DNA of 64,000 nt from Siphlonurus alternatus (GCA_949825025.1 OX463781.1:32935221-32999220), one strand, 5' to 3'. Counted from the stretch's first letter, positions 41,499 through 51,792 are shown. A program made the numbers and translations. Notes: generated by a model not told the origin, from the sequence alone.

Positions 41499-44400
41499 AA
41501 TATCATGAGGAGGCAACAGTATAGCCCAGGATAAAGGAATAAAACAAATTATTTTCACCATGATACAGGGCCTCAACTTTTAAGAATATCGTCAATATCA
41601 ATGGTTGGAGTGTAAAATTAAATTAAAATATATTAATTAATTAATTAATTATAATTTGGCCCATCATTCAAGGACATGTCTATCTCTATGTACCTGCACA
41701 GATCAAAATGTAAAATTGTTTAAAAATTATAACACATTGGAATTAGCCTAATTATGAGACTTTTTTTTTTTTTTTAATTAATTGATTTTGATTTTTGATC
41801 CCGATTTCAGGGTCAAATATAGAAACTTGTCCGATTTTTTTAAAATATGTGTCAAAAATGAAAACTCATCCAATGTTTTAAAGAATTGACTAATACATAC
41901 TGTACTGTATTATTGAAATATTATTGACAGAAAAAATATAAGTCATTTAATTAAATGTCCGAAAAGGAACAACACTTTCAGAGGCTAGCTGACAGTACGA
42001 ACCTCCTCCAAGATGAGGCTGGGGTGTTGCAAGACCTCCCTCAGGGTCTCTACGATGGGCTCCCAGAAAAGTGAGGCAAAGGCGTCAAACTTGGTCACGA
42101 GGATGTCATGCTTGGAGAAGCGTCGGTGCTCAATGGGCAACATCATAACAAGCACTACTGCATGTCGTCGCTTGGACAGTTCATGCTGGGGCGGCAGCTC
42201 GAGGCACAGGTCTGGGGCTGGCAGGCCGGCCAGTGGGACGTAGGGAGCAGGTGAAGGAGGCAGCATTGCAGCCTCTGCCACCAGCTGGGTGAAGAGCGTG
42301 ATGCTGAAGCCTGGCACCGGGATCCCAGAGGGACCAAGCACCCACACGGGCAGACAGTCGCTCTCGCCATCCAGACCGTAGCTCACGCACGTAACGTCAA
42401 CGATGTCTGAAGTTTGGTCCTCGTCCTGACATACCCAGGCCGAGCCCAAACTGCTTGCCTGGCCCAGACGGTGTCTGCAATTGTAAAAAAAATTATAATA
42501 GTATAGTCATTTAGTCATGACAGCAAGTGGTGGACTATGCGCCAGCAAATATGTCTACTATATGTACTTTCAAAGTTTTTAAAACTGCCTTTGCAACTGC
42601 CTTTGCTCTCTTAAAAAAAAATAATAATAAATAAATAAAAAAACAAATAAACAAAAAAACAAATAAATTAAAATACATGTCCGTAAAAATTATGATTATT
42701 ATTAAAAATAATTATTAGCAAAGTTCTTTGAATGTGGAAGAAAAATATCTCCCAGGCCATCAGCATGAGCTCTCTCTCTTTTACATAACATTAAACTTAC
42801 ATCTCAGTATTTTATTTTTATTATATTTTAGATAGTATTTTATATTTATCAGGAAAAGTCAGGCTGACTTAGAAGTTAAATCACAGTTGTTTAGTTATTG
42901 CCTTTACTTATTTCCACTGATAATTAAAATGCACATTTTAAATTTGAATTGAGCAAAATTTTACCTCAGAAACTTCTTGAGTTTCCTCGAAGTGCTCCAT
43001 GGAACCGGCAAATCAATTCCGGACCTGCAAACAGTAAGACAGTCACAAACTAGACCAAATTATATAAACACAGTACAGTACGTATATATTCCATCTACTG
43101 CAACTTGCAAAAAAACTATGTGTGTTCTTTAATTATAATTTTGAACCAGAAAAGCTGGTTGTATTGAATTATATATAATTATATGCCTAGAAATAAAAAG
43201 AATTCTGTTTACTAAAAATAATTAAAAATGCAAACAATGACCCCATGACACTTTTACTCGACCTATCACTATGGCAATTGAGATTATATCGCTGCATAGC
43301 TAAAATCATATTTAATTTATGAAGTAAAAATAAGTTATTTAAGGGTAAGATAACACGAAACATTGATTGTATATAGTAGCCTTATTTGATTAACATGCAA
43401 ACCTTAGCAACCTCATAATAATTCTGATTTTTTTTTTTTTTTTTATTATCACCAAGAAGTTGCAGAAAAAATTTCAAGACAATCGGCTCGTTAAGATTTT
43501 ACATGTTAATCAAATGGGACTACAATCAATGTTTTGTGTCATCTTACCCTTAAGTGTTAATCAATGTATCATACAATGTACCTTCATAAAAAAGAAAATA
43601 AAAAAATAGGATCTAGTTTTTGAAATATCGGCACTTACATATAGAGGATATATAAATTGGAGTAATATGTCGATCGAGCTCTCAAGATCGAGTTGTATAT
43701 GTATGTAATGAAATTATACTGTGTATATATGGGTTTTTTGATCTCTTGTGGCTTTATTTGTACCTGCTATATGGCGTTCCCCAGTAGGTGAACTCGAAGG
43801 TGATGTCATAGAACATGAAGACAGTCTTGTCCAGGAACTGCTTGAAGTCATCAGCAAGCTTTTCCTCTAGCCGCTTGGAGCATGGAGTCTGTGGAGTAAT
43901 TGAATTTCACTATATAGCTGTTGATGGTTAATTATATAGTATCCCCTAATTCAACTTGGATGAGACTCCATGCAGGGATCAAATTGATGCAAGGATTAGT
44001 CGTAATAAAATGACAAAATTCATTTATTCAGTTAATTATTATATATGTGTGCATATTTTTTAAAAGAATAAATGAAATAGTATTCCAGCAACTTTTTTTT
44101 TTTAAAGTTCTCTGAGTTTTTTCCAGATGGCTATATATTATCATATAATTATACAAACAAATATACTCTAGAAGCAAGAAAATCTTTAATTATAACCTTA
44201 AAGGTGATGGTGATCTTGTCTTCTGATGGCTCATCCTGCCTCATTCTGCAGTCCGTCTGTAGCTCCATCAGCCACTGGTCCTCTTCATGGTCGTAGTGTG
44301 GTGTGCACTCTGCAGCCACTTTAGGTGGGCCCACACGGTGTTCAAGCAGGGTCACAAAAGAGCCATGACACCAGCGCTGAATTGCCTCTACCTGGGGCTC

Positions 44401-44883
44401 ACGACCGTGGAACATGTGCCACAGTAGCACCGGAATGTCTGGCAGAAACTTCCACGGTCCAAGGAAGGAAACTAAATTAAACATGGCACCATGTCAATTA
44501 ACTCTTAATATTTTCAAGCGCTTATAATATATTGTACTTGACTCAGGATTATAGTACGTCCCTGACATTTTTTTATTTCAGTATTATTGACAAATATAGA
44601 GGAGGTAATAAAATGCTGTGCTAATATACTGATTAATTACACTTTAATTGAGCACCAAGCAGCAGGGCGGGCTTCATCCAACAAATTTTAACAACGTTAT
44701 ATTAAATTTTTCCACCATCGCATTCTCTGGGAATGACAGACAAGAAAAAGAAGACAGAGAGGGGGTGATGACGGACAAGCTATTAATTTCCATGGTCAAC
44801 TACTGGACGAGACTGACATGTTTTCTGTCTCACCTGAGACCTCGTGCATTTCTTCAGCGACATCTGGCCGTCTCCACTTTGCT
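29497..44883 (-). CDS. Unrecognised multi-exon protein, at least 543 residues (5' end incomplete)
   Basis: I assembled nine exons on the minus strand: 44883-44834, 44471-44197, 43888-43764, 43024-42965, 42474-42003, 41052-40948, 39463-39329, 30712-30611, 29805-29497. Every border is GT-AG and every phase fits (1, 0, 2, 2, 0, 0, 0, 0), which chance would not give. The assembled frame has a Trp/Leu-rich start (VSFLGPWKFLPDIPVLLW), a block TVFMFYDITFEFTYWGTPYSR, a central Pro-rich stretch, a likely beta/alpha segment (AVVLVMMLPIEHRRF), a helical region (MEQYLQDYLLEMHTRPKILR), a basic patch EAKRQRL and an acidic Ser-rich tail ending DPDFWEE. There is no signal peptide or clear catalytic motif. 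I do not recognise the family. Overall size, a middle beta/alpha part and a short acidic Trp-containing C-terminal tail made me think of the meiotic TOPOVIB-like protein, but this is only a suggestion. A LINE sits antisense in the 8.6-kb intron 30713-39328. Confidence 0.82.
29847..30168. mobile_element. GGATAGAGGGT fold-back MITE, copy B (GGAGTATTG tips)
   Basis: Inverted arms of about 150 bp: ATGGAGTATTGTCCTCAATT, TTATTGCAGAAATGGATAGA, GGGT.., TAGAGCCCGGGAAGTATTTT and their complements. The centre has two TGACGTCA sites (29977, 30028) around a short spacer. It lies in the last intron of the unrecognised gene. Confidence 0.92.
30753..31958. mobile_element. hAT-like non-autonomous element rich in ACCGGTC, 1.2 kb
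   Basis: Terminal repeat CAGGGTTCCGGACCG at 30753 and its complement ending at 31958. Flanking 8-mers are atatatat and atatacaa, an imperfect duplication in a TA-rich target. Each subterminal 200 bases holds dozens of ACCGGTC/GACCGCGGTC words in both orientations; the centre is AT-rich and non-coding. Confidence 0.88.
32083..32447. mobile_element. Fold-back element next to the LINE 5' end
   Basis: AATTTCATGAAGAACAAGCC, CTATTACAGCATTCTACGAC and AATTTCCTGATTTTACATGA are matched in inverse at 32365-32447 with a few changes. TGACGTCA at 32174 pairs with a decayed TGACGTTA near 32346. Confidence 0.88.
32698..35043 (+). CDS. LINE ORF1 protein with TARG1/OARD1-like macrodomain, 781 aa
   Basis: A 781-residue frame from a true ATG. 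Residues 1-110 are polar with a short helical stretch; about 115-260 are Gln/Arg-rich and likely bind RNA. Residues about 268-410 form a macrodomain: SYAHCVDEKFKMTRGVASKV, then VPFLKSQLKTVGQVAVLSV, KYIFYIITK, and IPRLACGLDGFDW, then a terminal EITAYYG strand. The order and spacing match TARG1/OARD1, the hydrolase that removes ADP-ribose from acidic residues. The two residues important in that enzyme, a lysine (here Lys319) and an aspartate in CGLD (here Asp381), are present. Residues about 487-622 are nine near-identical 15-residue units. I see no CCHC zinc knuckle, which jockey-type ORF1 proteins usually have. The GC-rich Gln/Arg and repeat parts differ strongly in base composition from the AT-rich macrodomain and ORF2. 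Identity of the macrodomain is by pattern; enzymatic activity is inference. Confidence 0.88.
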   Translation: MENNVMAGHYSMRASPHFTTPGIQRNVPLVPQWPPPARNTSENFNQQNNNNYSDKSYNDASLFNNCNSTFDVTSHPIYKVMQQNIKDILNDFKQEIKTMVSQKNEIPSTNIYYDQEKIEQQRVRQTTNFDRPVSQSQWPWRNVEHSTHRPSQRGQLTSFARMPQWQQRPQQQQSRGYFDARQNQHRRRHNQVNATRTQHFQQHRRGQDFLTHTHKTQNNPWGSPFPLTNRFSPLDCTESFPELDSRTNRLRRQNTNNTTRTISKHKNFNFIEIKGNMFESPSGTSYAHCVDEKFKMTRGVASKVRKTYGQVPFLKSQLKTVGQVAVLSVEGKYIFYIITKSVHNQLPEHSNILSALKNLRKSCEILKIKKLAIPRLACGLDGFDWSIIKKDIISIFQDLDIEITAYYGWKPNNRETSPKELYEESAKSSLATANTVGVPPVSLLVVHANSEKRQTSTSLESSRPPLVTADTVKAKGPPAPAVKMVMTTTPGEESGLASVNDGTTPGGESGLASVNDGTTPGEESGLASVNDGTTPGEESGLASVNDGTTPSEESGLASVNDGTTPGEESGLAPVNDGTTPGEESGLASVNDGTSPGEESGLASANDGNTPGEESGLVPENDGMPAPASEAVVEKDDPRTQGLRHDMTCKPGISEVHSEIQTDFIDLNALNPRLKTFLLNILSKKEQFTNDLMSKDQANAENIAKQSKNSNKVVTSKSLPENDIEIIENQSSNSTANLIDWQTSQTTNQFGSQGHLHSPPNLRPRVSTVSNISAKSIKPKKT
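34156..34563 (+). repeat. 45-bp tandem repeat inside LINE ORF1, 9 units
   Basis: Nine units of 45 bp encode TTPGEESGLASVNDG with few changes. The array is GC-rich while the flanking ORF is AT-rich. Because 45 is divisible by three, unrelated frames on the opposite strand also stay open across it; those are shadows. Confidence 0.97.
35041..38041 (+). CDS. LINE ORF2: endonuclease-reverse transcriptase, about 1000 aa
   Basis: The frame is open from 34988 but that codon is GTG, and no ATG occurs before about codon 145, past the start of the endonuclease, so translation probably follows from ORF1 by reinitiation or a +1 shift; a run CCCAAAAAAAC sits at 35029, just before the ORF1 stop. The endonuclease starts at KILQLNLPG (about 35072), with CEHGL, SIYRPPD, GDVNFN (near 35550) and TLSDHKF (near 35740). 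The reverse transcriptase shows AAGPDEVPY, FRPITN, FDLSKAFD (36899-36922), GVPQGGKVSTTLFN (37094 on) and KYADD (YADD at 37187-37198), then WCNDNRLILN and FLGLHVN. A C-terminal segment with HNYNTRNK resembles that of arthropod LINEs. No RNase H follows. The B' motif is unusual: related enzymes have PQGS.LGP there. Confidence 0.93.
38619..39068. mobile_element. Fold-back element with coding-like arms, 450 bp
   Basis: Arms of about 190 bp, nearly identical for 155 bp, begin AATGGACAATTTGCATCAAC. Each arm holds the same open frame starting MDNLHQLFLVAQSKE (the right arm on the minus strand), TCACGTGACCTGGAGCCGGC and CCGTGACGTCA. The frames are read from the same repeat and I do not call them genes. 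Confidence 0.92.
39721..40072. repeat. Tandem duplication, 176-bp unit, two copies
   Basis: The block starting AACAAGACAATTAACTCAAT and ending CATTCACAACTCT occurs twice with period 176 and only one or two changes plus a short deletion (ATTATTAG lost in copy 2). Recent event inside the 39464-40947 intron. Confidence 0.93.
40111..40500. mobile_element. Fold-back element TAGGTAGAGATAACGCCG, 390 bp
   Basis: Arms of about 170 bp: AGAGATAACGCCGAACAGCT, GATCGACGTAATGCCCTTTG, AACCTTAGCAAATTGACAAA, AATCGGCTCGTTAAA and complement. The loop has CCATGGGAAAGCCC. A shorter relative is at 43340-43554. Confidence 0.93.
40612..40838. mobile_element. GGATAGAGGGT fold-back MITE, diverged copy
   Basis: TTTTTTTGCAAATTTGGATA near the left end, TTTTCAATTTTTTTCAGATT in the arm and GCAATAAAAGAATTCATGAC then GGTTGTCC at the right end. 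The 89-residue open frame over it has no sign of being a gene. Confidence 0.6.
41409..41499. repeat. (AAAT)n microsatellite
   Basis: About 22 units of TAAA. Confidence 0.98.
43340..43554. mobile_element. Fold-back relative of the 40111 element, 215 bp
   Basis: Tips TTAAGGGTAAGATAACACG-like and complement TTACCCTTAA; shares TGATTAACATGCAAACCTTA and GCAACCTCATAATAATTCTG with the larger element, and AATCGGCTCGTTAA; the right arm is shortened. Confidence 0.8.
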
Positions 44884-45002
44884 CTCAGAATGTTGGGCGA
44901 AGTGTTTTCAGTGGGGACAGGCGGGTAAGTAATATTTTTTAAAAACAAGGCAGAACGTGCAACCTTAAACAAACAATTAAAAATATTGTACTTAGTAAAA
45001 TT

Positions 45003-45062
45003 TTGTTGTATTATTATATTATATATATAATATATATACACAATATATATACATATATACAC

Positions 45063-45122
<60 letters not shown>

Positions 45123-45123
45123 T
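45003..45123. repeat. (AT)n-rich tract
   Basis: Irregular AT/TA/AC tract passing into pure (AT)n at about 45063-45115. Confidence 0.93.
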
Positions 45124-45200
45124 CACCTCAGAATGTGCAGTATGAAATATATTAAATATAAAAGTGCAGTGAGCACTGGTAATCGGATATGTGTCATGAT

Positions 45201-45385
45201 CAAGGTCCCTCTACATAAGGTACGCTTAGGTTCACATTTTCGTCCAGTTCGCGCAGGACCAATCTGAGAGAACTGTCACTCTCGAGCCTATTTCGTGGCA
45301 GTCAGTGATTGGTCGTGACGTCACAGGCCCTAGCAAAAGCTGCGTCAAGATGGCGGAGCGTCAAACCTTATGTAGAGTAATCTTG
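45201..45385. mobile_element. MITE with CTCTACATAAGGT ends, about 185 bp
   Basis: CAAGGTCCCTCTACATAAGG at left and CCTTATGTAGAGTAATCTTG at right are imperfect inverted repeats; catgat flanks both sides with a 3-base offset. The body holds GTGACGTCACA (45315) and AAGATGGCGG. Confidence 0.65.
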
Positions 45386-47664
45386 GGACATGATCGTAAA
45401 AATTACGTTGCTCCCACTCTGGGGTAAATTCACCTCGCTTTCCACCCAGCTGGGTGTAGATGTGATTCACTTTGTGTGTGGTTCGCTCCCCATGCAGGGC
45501 TTAAATTTGGACACCACTCTCTGTTCCAGCTAGGCCATTGCATGATAAAAAATAGAGGTGTGTCCGACCGGTCCGACTGCAGAGGTTTTCCCACAGTTCA
45601 CTCAGTCTCACCTCAGCAAAAGCTCTTTGGGATGCTAGCGTAACAGGCCGCGGCATATGCCCAGCACTATCCTAATTTTCTCTTATTCCCTTATACCCAT
45701 TACCCCACCTCGATCTCTCCTACAGCTCCAATTATAAGCTATTAGGCTCATATAATTATGGGCTAACAATATATCTCATGACATCGGGTGTATATTTCAT
45801 CCTCCTTATACACACAAAAAAAAAAAAAAAAATGTAATTAAGCTTGAATTTTTTATAGCTAGCTATATAATATATAGTTCATATATGTATTGCACCATGC
45901 ATATGTATGCATCGTCATGGCACTTTTTTGCCCCCCTAGCTCCCCATCTTAATTACTGTAATATTAATTGTCTGTGTCTCCCAACTCTCCCCGCGCCTGA
46001 TCAATATGATCATGAAATATTATTCTGGTTAAATTCTATGAACTATCATAAATTTTATGAACCACCTGTTTTATATTGTTTAATTAAAACAATATATAAA
46101 CTATATTTGTACTGAATAGCGAAAGCTAAATAAAGATTATTTCATTTCATTTCATTTGGTTTGACTGTATGCATTATACCATATCTGTAATGATCTGTAT
46201 AAGACTGTATATATATATTAATTATGCAAAAATAAATTATACGCAAACATATATATAATTATAAATATTATCATACTGCAGTATGCATGTGATGGCCCAT
46301 GCAGAATGAAGAAGTGGCCACGGATCGCTGCGGGCCGCATGTGCTGGGGACGCGCGCGTGACGCGTGAGAGAAAAATTCGTACTTTTATTTATGAATTTT
46401 TCTCGCATAAGTATATATGCTTAATATGCATATAATACAGCTAGTATTATATATAATATGTTATATTATATATAAAACATCGAAGCTATAATAGCTCGAT
46501 CGAATCATATAATTATATATTATAATATACGAACCTCAATCAACAAATTGAAATCATCACATAAAAACATTTTTGGAGGTTCACTTTATGACTTTATAGA
46601 AAACTTCAATGAAAACTTGCTGCAGCATGGATGCGCGGAATTGCGAACTGGCTGGCGTCTGGCGTGAGTGGCGTGTGACGATAAAAGGGCGTGACCTGGC
46701 GTCGCGAGGAACCGTTGCAAAAGAAGTCAAGAACGGAATAATTAATCCTAAAGTATGCATATGCAAATTTTATATGCATAATATTATGTCACAGAGACAA
46801 CGGTTGATACAAGAAGTATATATTTTTTTCAGTATCTCTGCATGATCATATATGACAAATACCGGAATTCAGAAAAATTTGTATCGATATCATCCGATAT
46901 GCATACATTATAATACTAGACTTGACACCGTCCCCTTAATTAATTGACGCGGCTTGACCCGCTTGACCGGCTTCACCAGCCGCTTTAGCCGCTTTACGGC
47001 CTTTACGCAAGCGTAGTCGACGGGACCTCTCTGGGTTATATCTCTGGACAGTCTGGACGGGACGGTTCTCGATTCTCAAGGTCGGTAAATCTCGGGTCGA
47101 GATAGATTCGATCCTTCTTTACTGATGCGCAGGCGCAGAAAATGGCTCGATCATAGATAGCCCTCTCCACCAGAGGGCTATATTGCTATATAGCTATATA
47201 TAATATTGCTCGATCTGTATGAATAATATTTTTTTTTTTTAAATAATTATCTTGCAAAACCAGCAAAACAGAGAGCAAAAATATGTTGTAGCAAAAAGTA
47301 AACAAACTCGGATGCTGGAATTGCTGGATGTACCCAGCTAATTCCAGCATCCACAGTGTATTAAATTAATTGTTGTTGTTGATATTATGTGCGTCAATTT
47401 TAATATTTTGCTTATATGAATATAAAATATGTATAATACATTTTGGACCTTAATTATGGAAAATTTACGATTTTCACAAACAGATTTCAATATGACAAAT
47501 AATCGAAATAATGTAGAATTGCAAAAATGAATATATATTACTGGAATCTGCAGTTTCTCATGGCCATATATGCGCATTATATATTTATGCCCCTGAAATG
47601 CGCATATATCGGAAGAAATTTTCTTTATATCTCATCAATATATTATATGGTAATTTTCATAACG
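45386..47664. other. No gene recognised
   Basis: AT-rich; a GC-richer patch at 46945-47060 repeats GCTTGACC/GCTTTA words (CGCGGCTTGACCCGCTTGAC). A possible LINE tail at 46115-46160 is listed separately. Confidence 0.45.
46115..46160 (+). other. Possible 3' end of a LINE fragment
   Basis: GCTAAATAAAGATT followed by ATTTC repeated three times looks like the A-signal and short tandem tail of a truncated CR1/L2-like LINE; the 250 bases before it (TAAATTCTATGAACTATCAT etc.) may be its 3' UTR. No reverse transcriptase residues are visible. Confidence 0.3.
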
Positions 47665-47672
47665 ATACCAAA

Positions 47673-47824
47673 CAGGCGCGGAATCCAGAAAAAAAATCGG
47701 GGGGGGGGGGGAAGGCTGCCTCATCCATATAGTGGGGGAAATGTCTATATATATTGCCCATGTTAAATCCAAATTTTCAGGGGGGGGGGGGAGCTGCAGT
47801 CCCCCCCCCCTGGATCCGCGCCTG
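47673..47824. mobile_element. hAT-like MITE with G/C runs, 152 bp
   Basis: Terminal repeat CAGGCGCGGAATCCAG at 47673 against CTGGATCCGCGCCTG ending at 47824, flanked by a perfect 8-bp duplication ataccaaa (47665-47672, 47825-47832). Runs of 10 or more G or C lie just inside each end. Confidence 0.9.
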
Positions 47825-48286
47825 ATACCAAATCAGCAAATTGCATATGGGATAAGAGATACGTGTAACTATATAATTAACAATTATATATATAAGCTCC
47901 ATATGCAGTTTGTTAATTTTATTGCAACATGATGCAGTTAAAATCAACAAACTGGAGCTTGCTTAGTTACGTATCTTATCCCATACATTTTTTTTTTTTA
48001 AATTTGTTTATTCATGAAGAAAAACACATATATACATTAATACATAATACAATATAATTGTATGGTAATTATATAAACCCCAAGAGTAAGAAACTCATAT
48101 ACGGGGAACGTCAAATATATACACATATATATTATAGCGATCCAAATAAGATGGCAAAACACAAAATTTAGAATGTACAGAAAAAATAAATGAAATTTTT
48201 TTAGAGAAAAAAACAAAAACAAAGGTGTTACTATAAAATGAACAAACATTAAATTAATAACATTTATACAGGTTAATACAAAAAAT

Positions 48287-48939
48287 CAGGGATCGCGCCG
48301 CGGATGCAGATGCAAGATGCACACGGATGTCACGGATGCGCAAAAATGGGCTTGCATCCGCATCCGTGCATCCCAGATGCACAGGAAAAAATGAATGCAT
48401 CCGGATGCGCATCCCAGATGCACGGGGAAAAATGAATGCATCCGGATGCGCATCCCAGAGATGCATGAAAAATAAATTTGCATCCGGATGCGCATCCACG
48501 GATGCACGAAAAATAAATTTGCATCCATTTAACACTTTTTTTCTCTTTTTTATCAGGTTTTTTGCTAATTGCCTCTAAATAAATCTTTAACACGATCGAG
48601 GCATATTTTTTAACTTTATTTGCCACTTGTCGTTTAAAAATTACAAGAAACAAAGTGTATTATAAAAACCAAAGATCGGATGCAGATGCAAGATGCACAC
48701 GGATGCGCAAAAATGGGCTTGCATCCGCATCCGTGCATCCCAGATGCACGGGAAAAAATTAATGCATCCGGATGCGCATCTCAGATGCATGGAAAATAAA
48801 TTTGCATCCGGATGCGCATCCCAGATGCATGAAAAATAAATTTGCATCCGGATGCGCATCCATGGATGCACGAAAAATTAATTTGCATCCGGATGCGCAT
48901 CTCGGATGCACGAAAAAAACGCGTGCATTCCGCTCCCTG
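48287..48939. mobile_element. hAT-like element made of GGATGC minisatellite arrays, 653 bp
   Basis: Ends CAGGGATCGCG at 48287 and CGCTCCCTG ending at 48939; perfect 8-bp duplication caaaaaat (48279-48286, 48940-48947). Two arrays (about 48300-48530 and 48675-48925) repeat a unit of about 40 bp containing GCATCCGGATGCGCATCC and GATGCACGAAAAAT. The 140-bp centre is unique and AT-rich. Confidence 0.9.
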
Positions 48940-49723
48940 CAAAAAATACATATTTCAGTTATTGTGAGAATAATATAATTATAAAAGTTTTATATATTTT
49001 AAATCATGTAACATAATTTTAGAGATAATACGGCTATACACTTATAATATAGAAAATATTGAAACACAGAAATCTATATTTTAAATTTATCTGTATAGTT
49101 CAACTCGCTATAGGAATGCAACAAAATTAACAACATAATTTTTGAATACCTTTTCAGTAGATTGTCTAATATCAATAGGAATTGAATTATAGAAAAAAGC
49201 ACCTCTATGTAAGAATTGGCTGATTTGGTATCCTATGAAAAAATTACCATATTGAAATAAAGAAAATTTCTTGTGATGAAATACGCATAATATTTCAGGA
49301 ACACAAATGGCCAGAAACTGCAGATTCCGGTGAAATATAAATATTCATTTTTACAATTCTACATTGTCGTATATTGAAATCTCTAGCTGTATGTGAAAAT
49401 CGTAAATTTCCCATAAGGTCCAATATATAAGCAAATTAAATATTAAATTGACAAACATAATCAACAACAACAAAATACATGACTTGGGTGGATGAGTTTG
49501 TTTACTTTTTGCTACAACATAGAGTTTTGCAAGTGGTCTATTAATACTCAATATTATTAATTAAATAATTTATATAGTGTTATAAATAATTTAATCTTCT
49601 TTTAGTGATTTTTATTTTTTCATATATTATATATTTAATCTCAACAAAATGTCAATTACTTCATCTATATTTATAATTAATATATTATAATAAAACATAA
49701 TAATTATAAATATGTTCAAGAGC

Positions 49724-49891
49724 TACAGTCTAATTAACAGATCTTACAGTTAGAATACCTGTAGACACTGGCGCCAGCTCCAGACGTCTAGACTGAATCA
49801 TGGCGGCATCCATAAGATCCTTAATATTTATTTTCAAGATGTCCGCCGCGCGCATTGAATCCACACGTAAACTAAGATTTGTAATACTGTA
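49724..49891. mobile_element. 168-bp dispersed element, possible mariner MITE, copy 2
   Basis: Direct-orientation copy of 3965-4132, sharing AGACTGAAT, AAGATCCTTAATATTTATTT and ATGTCCGCCGCGCGCA with small indels. Starts TACAGTCTAATTAACAG and ends AATACTGTA. Confidence 0.7.
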
Positions 49892-50083
49892 GATTAATAT
49901 TTTTTACACACCATACAATAATTCACACACAGAAAAAAACTGATTATGAAGATGACCCCTATATATAATACTGTATTGAAAAAATCTACAATCAATCAAC
50001 TCCCAAATACGACTCACAATTTTATGAAAAAAGAATGCAATATTCTTTATTTTAAAAATTAAGTTGATAAAAAGTGTTAGAAC

Positions 50084-50402
50084 GGAGTATCGACCTCAAA
50101 TTTTTTTTATTGCAGAAAAATGGATAGAGAGGGTGCAAAGTTATGCTGCCCTGATTTTTTTCAGATTTTTTAGAGCCCGGAAACTATTTTTAAAAAAATA
50201 TCAAAAGTTCTTTTTGTGGCGTCACGAGGCGCAGCTCCTTAAGAAAAAGATAGCACTTGCCGCCGCGTGACGTCACAAAAAGGACTTTCATTAATTTTTT
50301 AAAAATACTTCCCGGGCTCAAAAAAATCTGAAAAAAATTAGGGTAGCATAACTTTGAACGCTATCCACTTCTGCAATAAAAAAAAATGAGGTCGACACTC
50401 CA
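50084..50402. mobile_element. GGATAGAGGGT fold-back MITE, copy C (GGAGTATCG tips)
   Basis: Same structure as copy B, tips GGAGTATCGACCTCAAATTT and complement ending at 50402, arms with ATGGATAGAGAGGGTGCAAA and TAGAGCCCGGAAACTATTTT, TGACGTCA at 50268. Confidence 0.92.
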
Positions 50403-50599
50403 CTGCATTTACTTGTAATGGTGTGTGTACAACTGGACAGTTACTATTAGTAACAGTATTTTTGTTAAAATTTCTTGTTTGACTAGGAATAAAATTTTGA
50501 ATTGGAATAATTTAAGGAAAATTGCACACTGAATTGACAAGACTGCAACAGAATTAAGGTACTTGGACTGACTGAGCACACACAAAAACATGTGAAAAC

Positions 50600-50740
50600 A
50601 TACCTTACTTGTTTTGTTGAACTTTTTCCTCCACTTCGTTGCTTAATAAAAGCGACAGTTTCGTGAGAGAATCTTCTCACTTCCTCAGGCTTGCCAAGAC
50701 TAAAGCACCTCGCCCGTCTTGACGTTGTTGCTATACTTTT
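50600..50740 (-). CDS. Possible additional 5' exon of the unrecognised minus-strand gene
   Basis: An open minus-strand stretch reads ATTSRRARCFSLGKPEEV, then RRFSHETVAFIKQRSGGK, then SSTKQ, and runs into a good donor (AAG|GTATGT, near 50600; an alternative CAA|GTAAGG lies 5 bases earlier). With the first donor it ends in phase 2, which fits the acceptor of the 44883 exon. No ATG opens this frame within the stretch, so a further upstream exon or another start would be needed. The residues look like folded protein rather than random AT-rich translation. Linking it to the downstream gene is inference from phase and strand alone. Confidence 0.3.
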
Positions 50741-51792
50741 CACACATGTGTTTTGTACCGTTAGGTGCAGTGACGAAGAGGGTTGCAGCCCTCTCTACAA
50801 TAACACCCGCACGGCGACTTTTAACTTTACAATTTTACTGTCCTATGTTGTCAATTTTATGCACTACAATGTTGCACTTTTTTTGTTGAAAACATACTCC
50901 AGAAGTAATTTAAATTTTATAATTTTGTTGGGCTTGTAGTAATAAATAATATAATAAATTGTGTTAAGTATTATAATTATATTTTGTCACCTAAGAATGT
51001 AAATTTCATACACCAAGATTACCAAGAGGTTTTGTTACAAAGAGCCGGTTTTGAAGCAGACGGTCTCACTTACAGACCTTATGCTACATGTATACATAAA
51101 GCCTGAATCTGCATCAACAGCATACAATGTGGTGCTTGCATTGTGAGGTAACAATTTGTCAAGCAGCAAAGATGATAAAAAAATTAAAACAATGAGGTAA
51201 AAAAAAAAAAAAAAAAAAATAGTACCAATTTTGTACAGTCACTCAAATTCCACTTGATGTCACTTTTTTTTTTTTAATTCAAAGAAATTGTTTTGTCTTC
51301 CCATAAGCAGCATGGCACTTTGAAATGGTTAGATATTTAATATCAATACAAATGGAGGAGAAAGGCAAATGTGTATTACTGTAATTCCTTAATTGGTAAT
51401 TAATTTAGGACAATTTGAGGCAGGATAACAAAAATTAAACATATAATTCCATTTTTTAAGACTTAAAAATTACATAATTTCGAGTGAGCTCCTTAATTAT
51501 CACATGAAGCACTTTTAATAACATAAAACATGTCCAAGTGTAATGAAAACAGGTAGTAAATTGAGTAACTGGAGATGTCAACATTGGAGTAATTTTCTGG
51601 CAAGTTATCAATTAATGTAAAACAGAAACTTCAATTTCACAGCCAACTTAAGAAAAATATTTTTGTAATATATCTTTGTATCTAAATCTATACATCAAGC
51701 TTTAAATATTTTTCATTGAAATCAACTTTAACAATGCTAAAAGCTAATGATGTTGATCTAGTAAAATTTCAAGCACATAAGCAAGGACTGAC

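Noticed and set aside
44648..44932. Plus-strand 94-codon frame with a good GTAAGT donor
   Set aside because: The opposite strand has an exon that fits the minus-strand gene in phase; the plus-strand frame starts at a non-ATG codon and has no partner.
45352..45427. Plus-strand ATG in AAGATGGCGG context (MAERQTLCRV...)
   Set aside because: Lies in a MITE and stops after 25 codons.
48295..48925. Coding gene with repeats (frames rich in His-Pro-Asp-Ala)
   Set aside because: All frames stay open because of the minisatellite; the element has transposon ends and target duplications.
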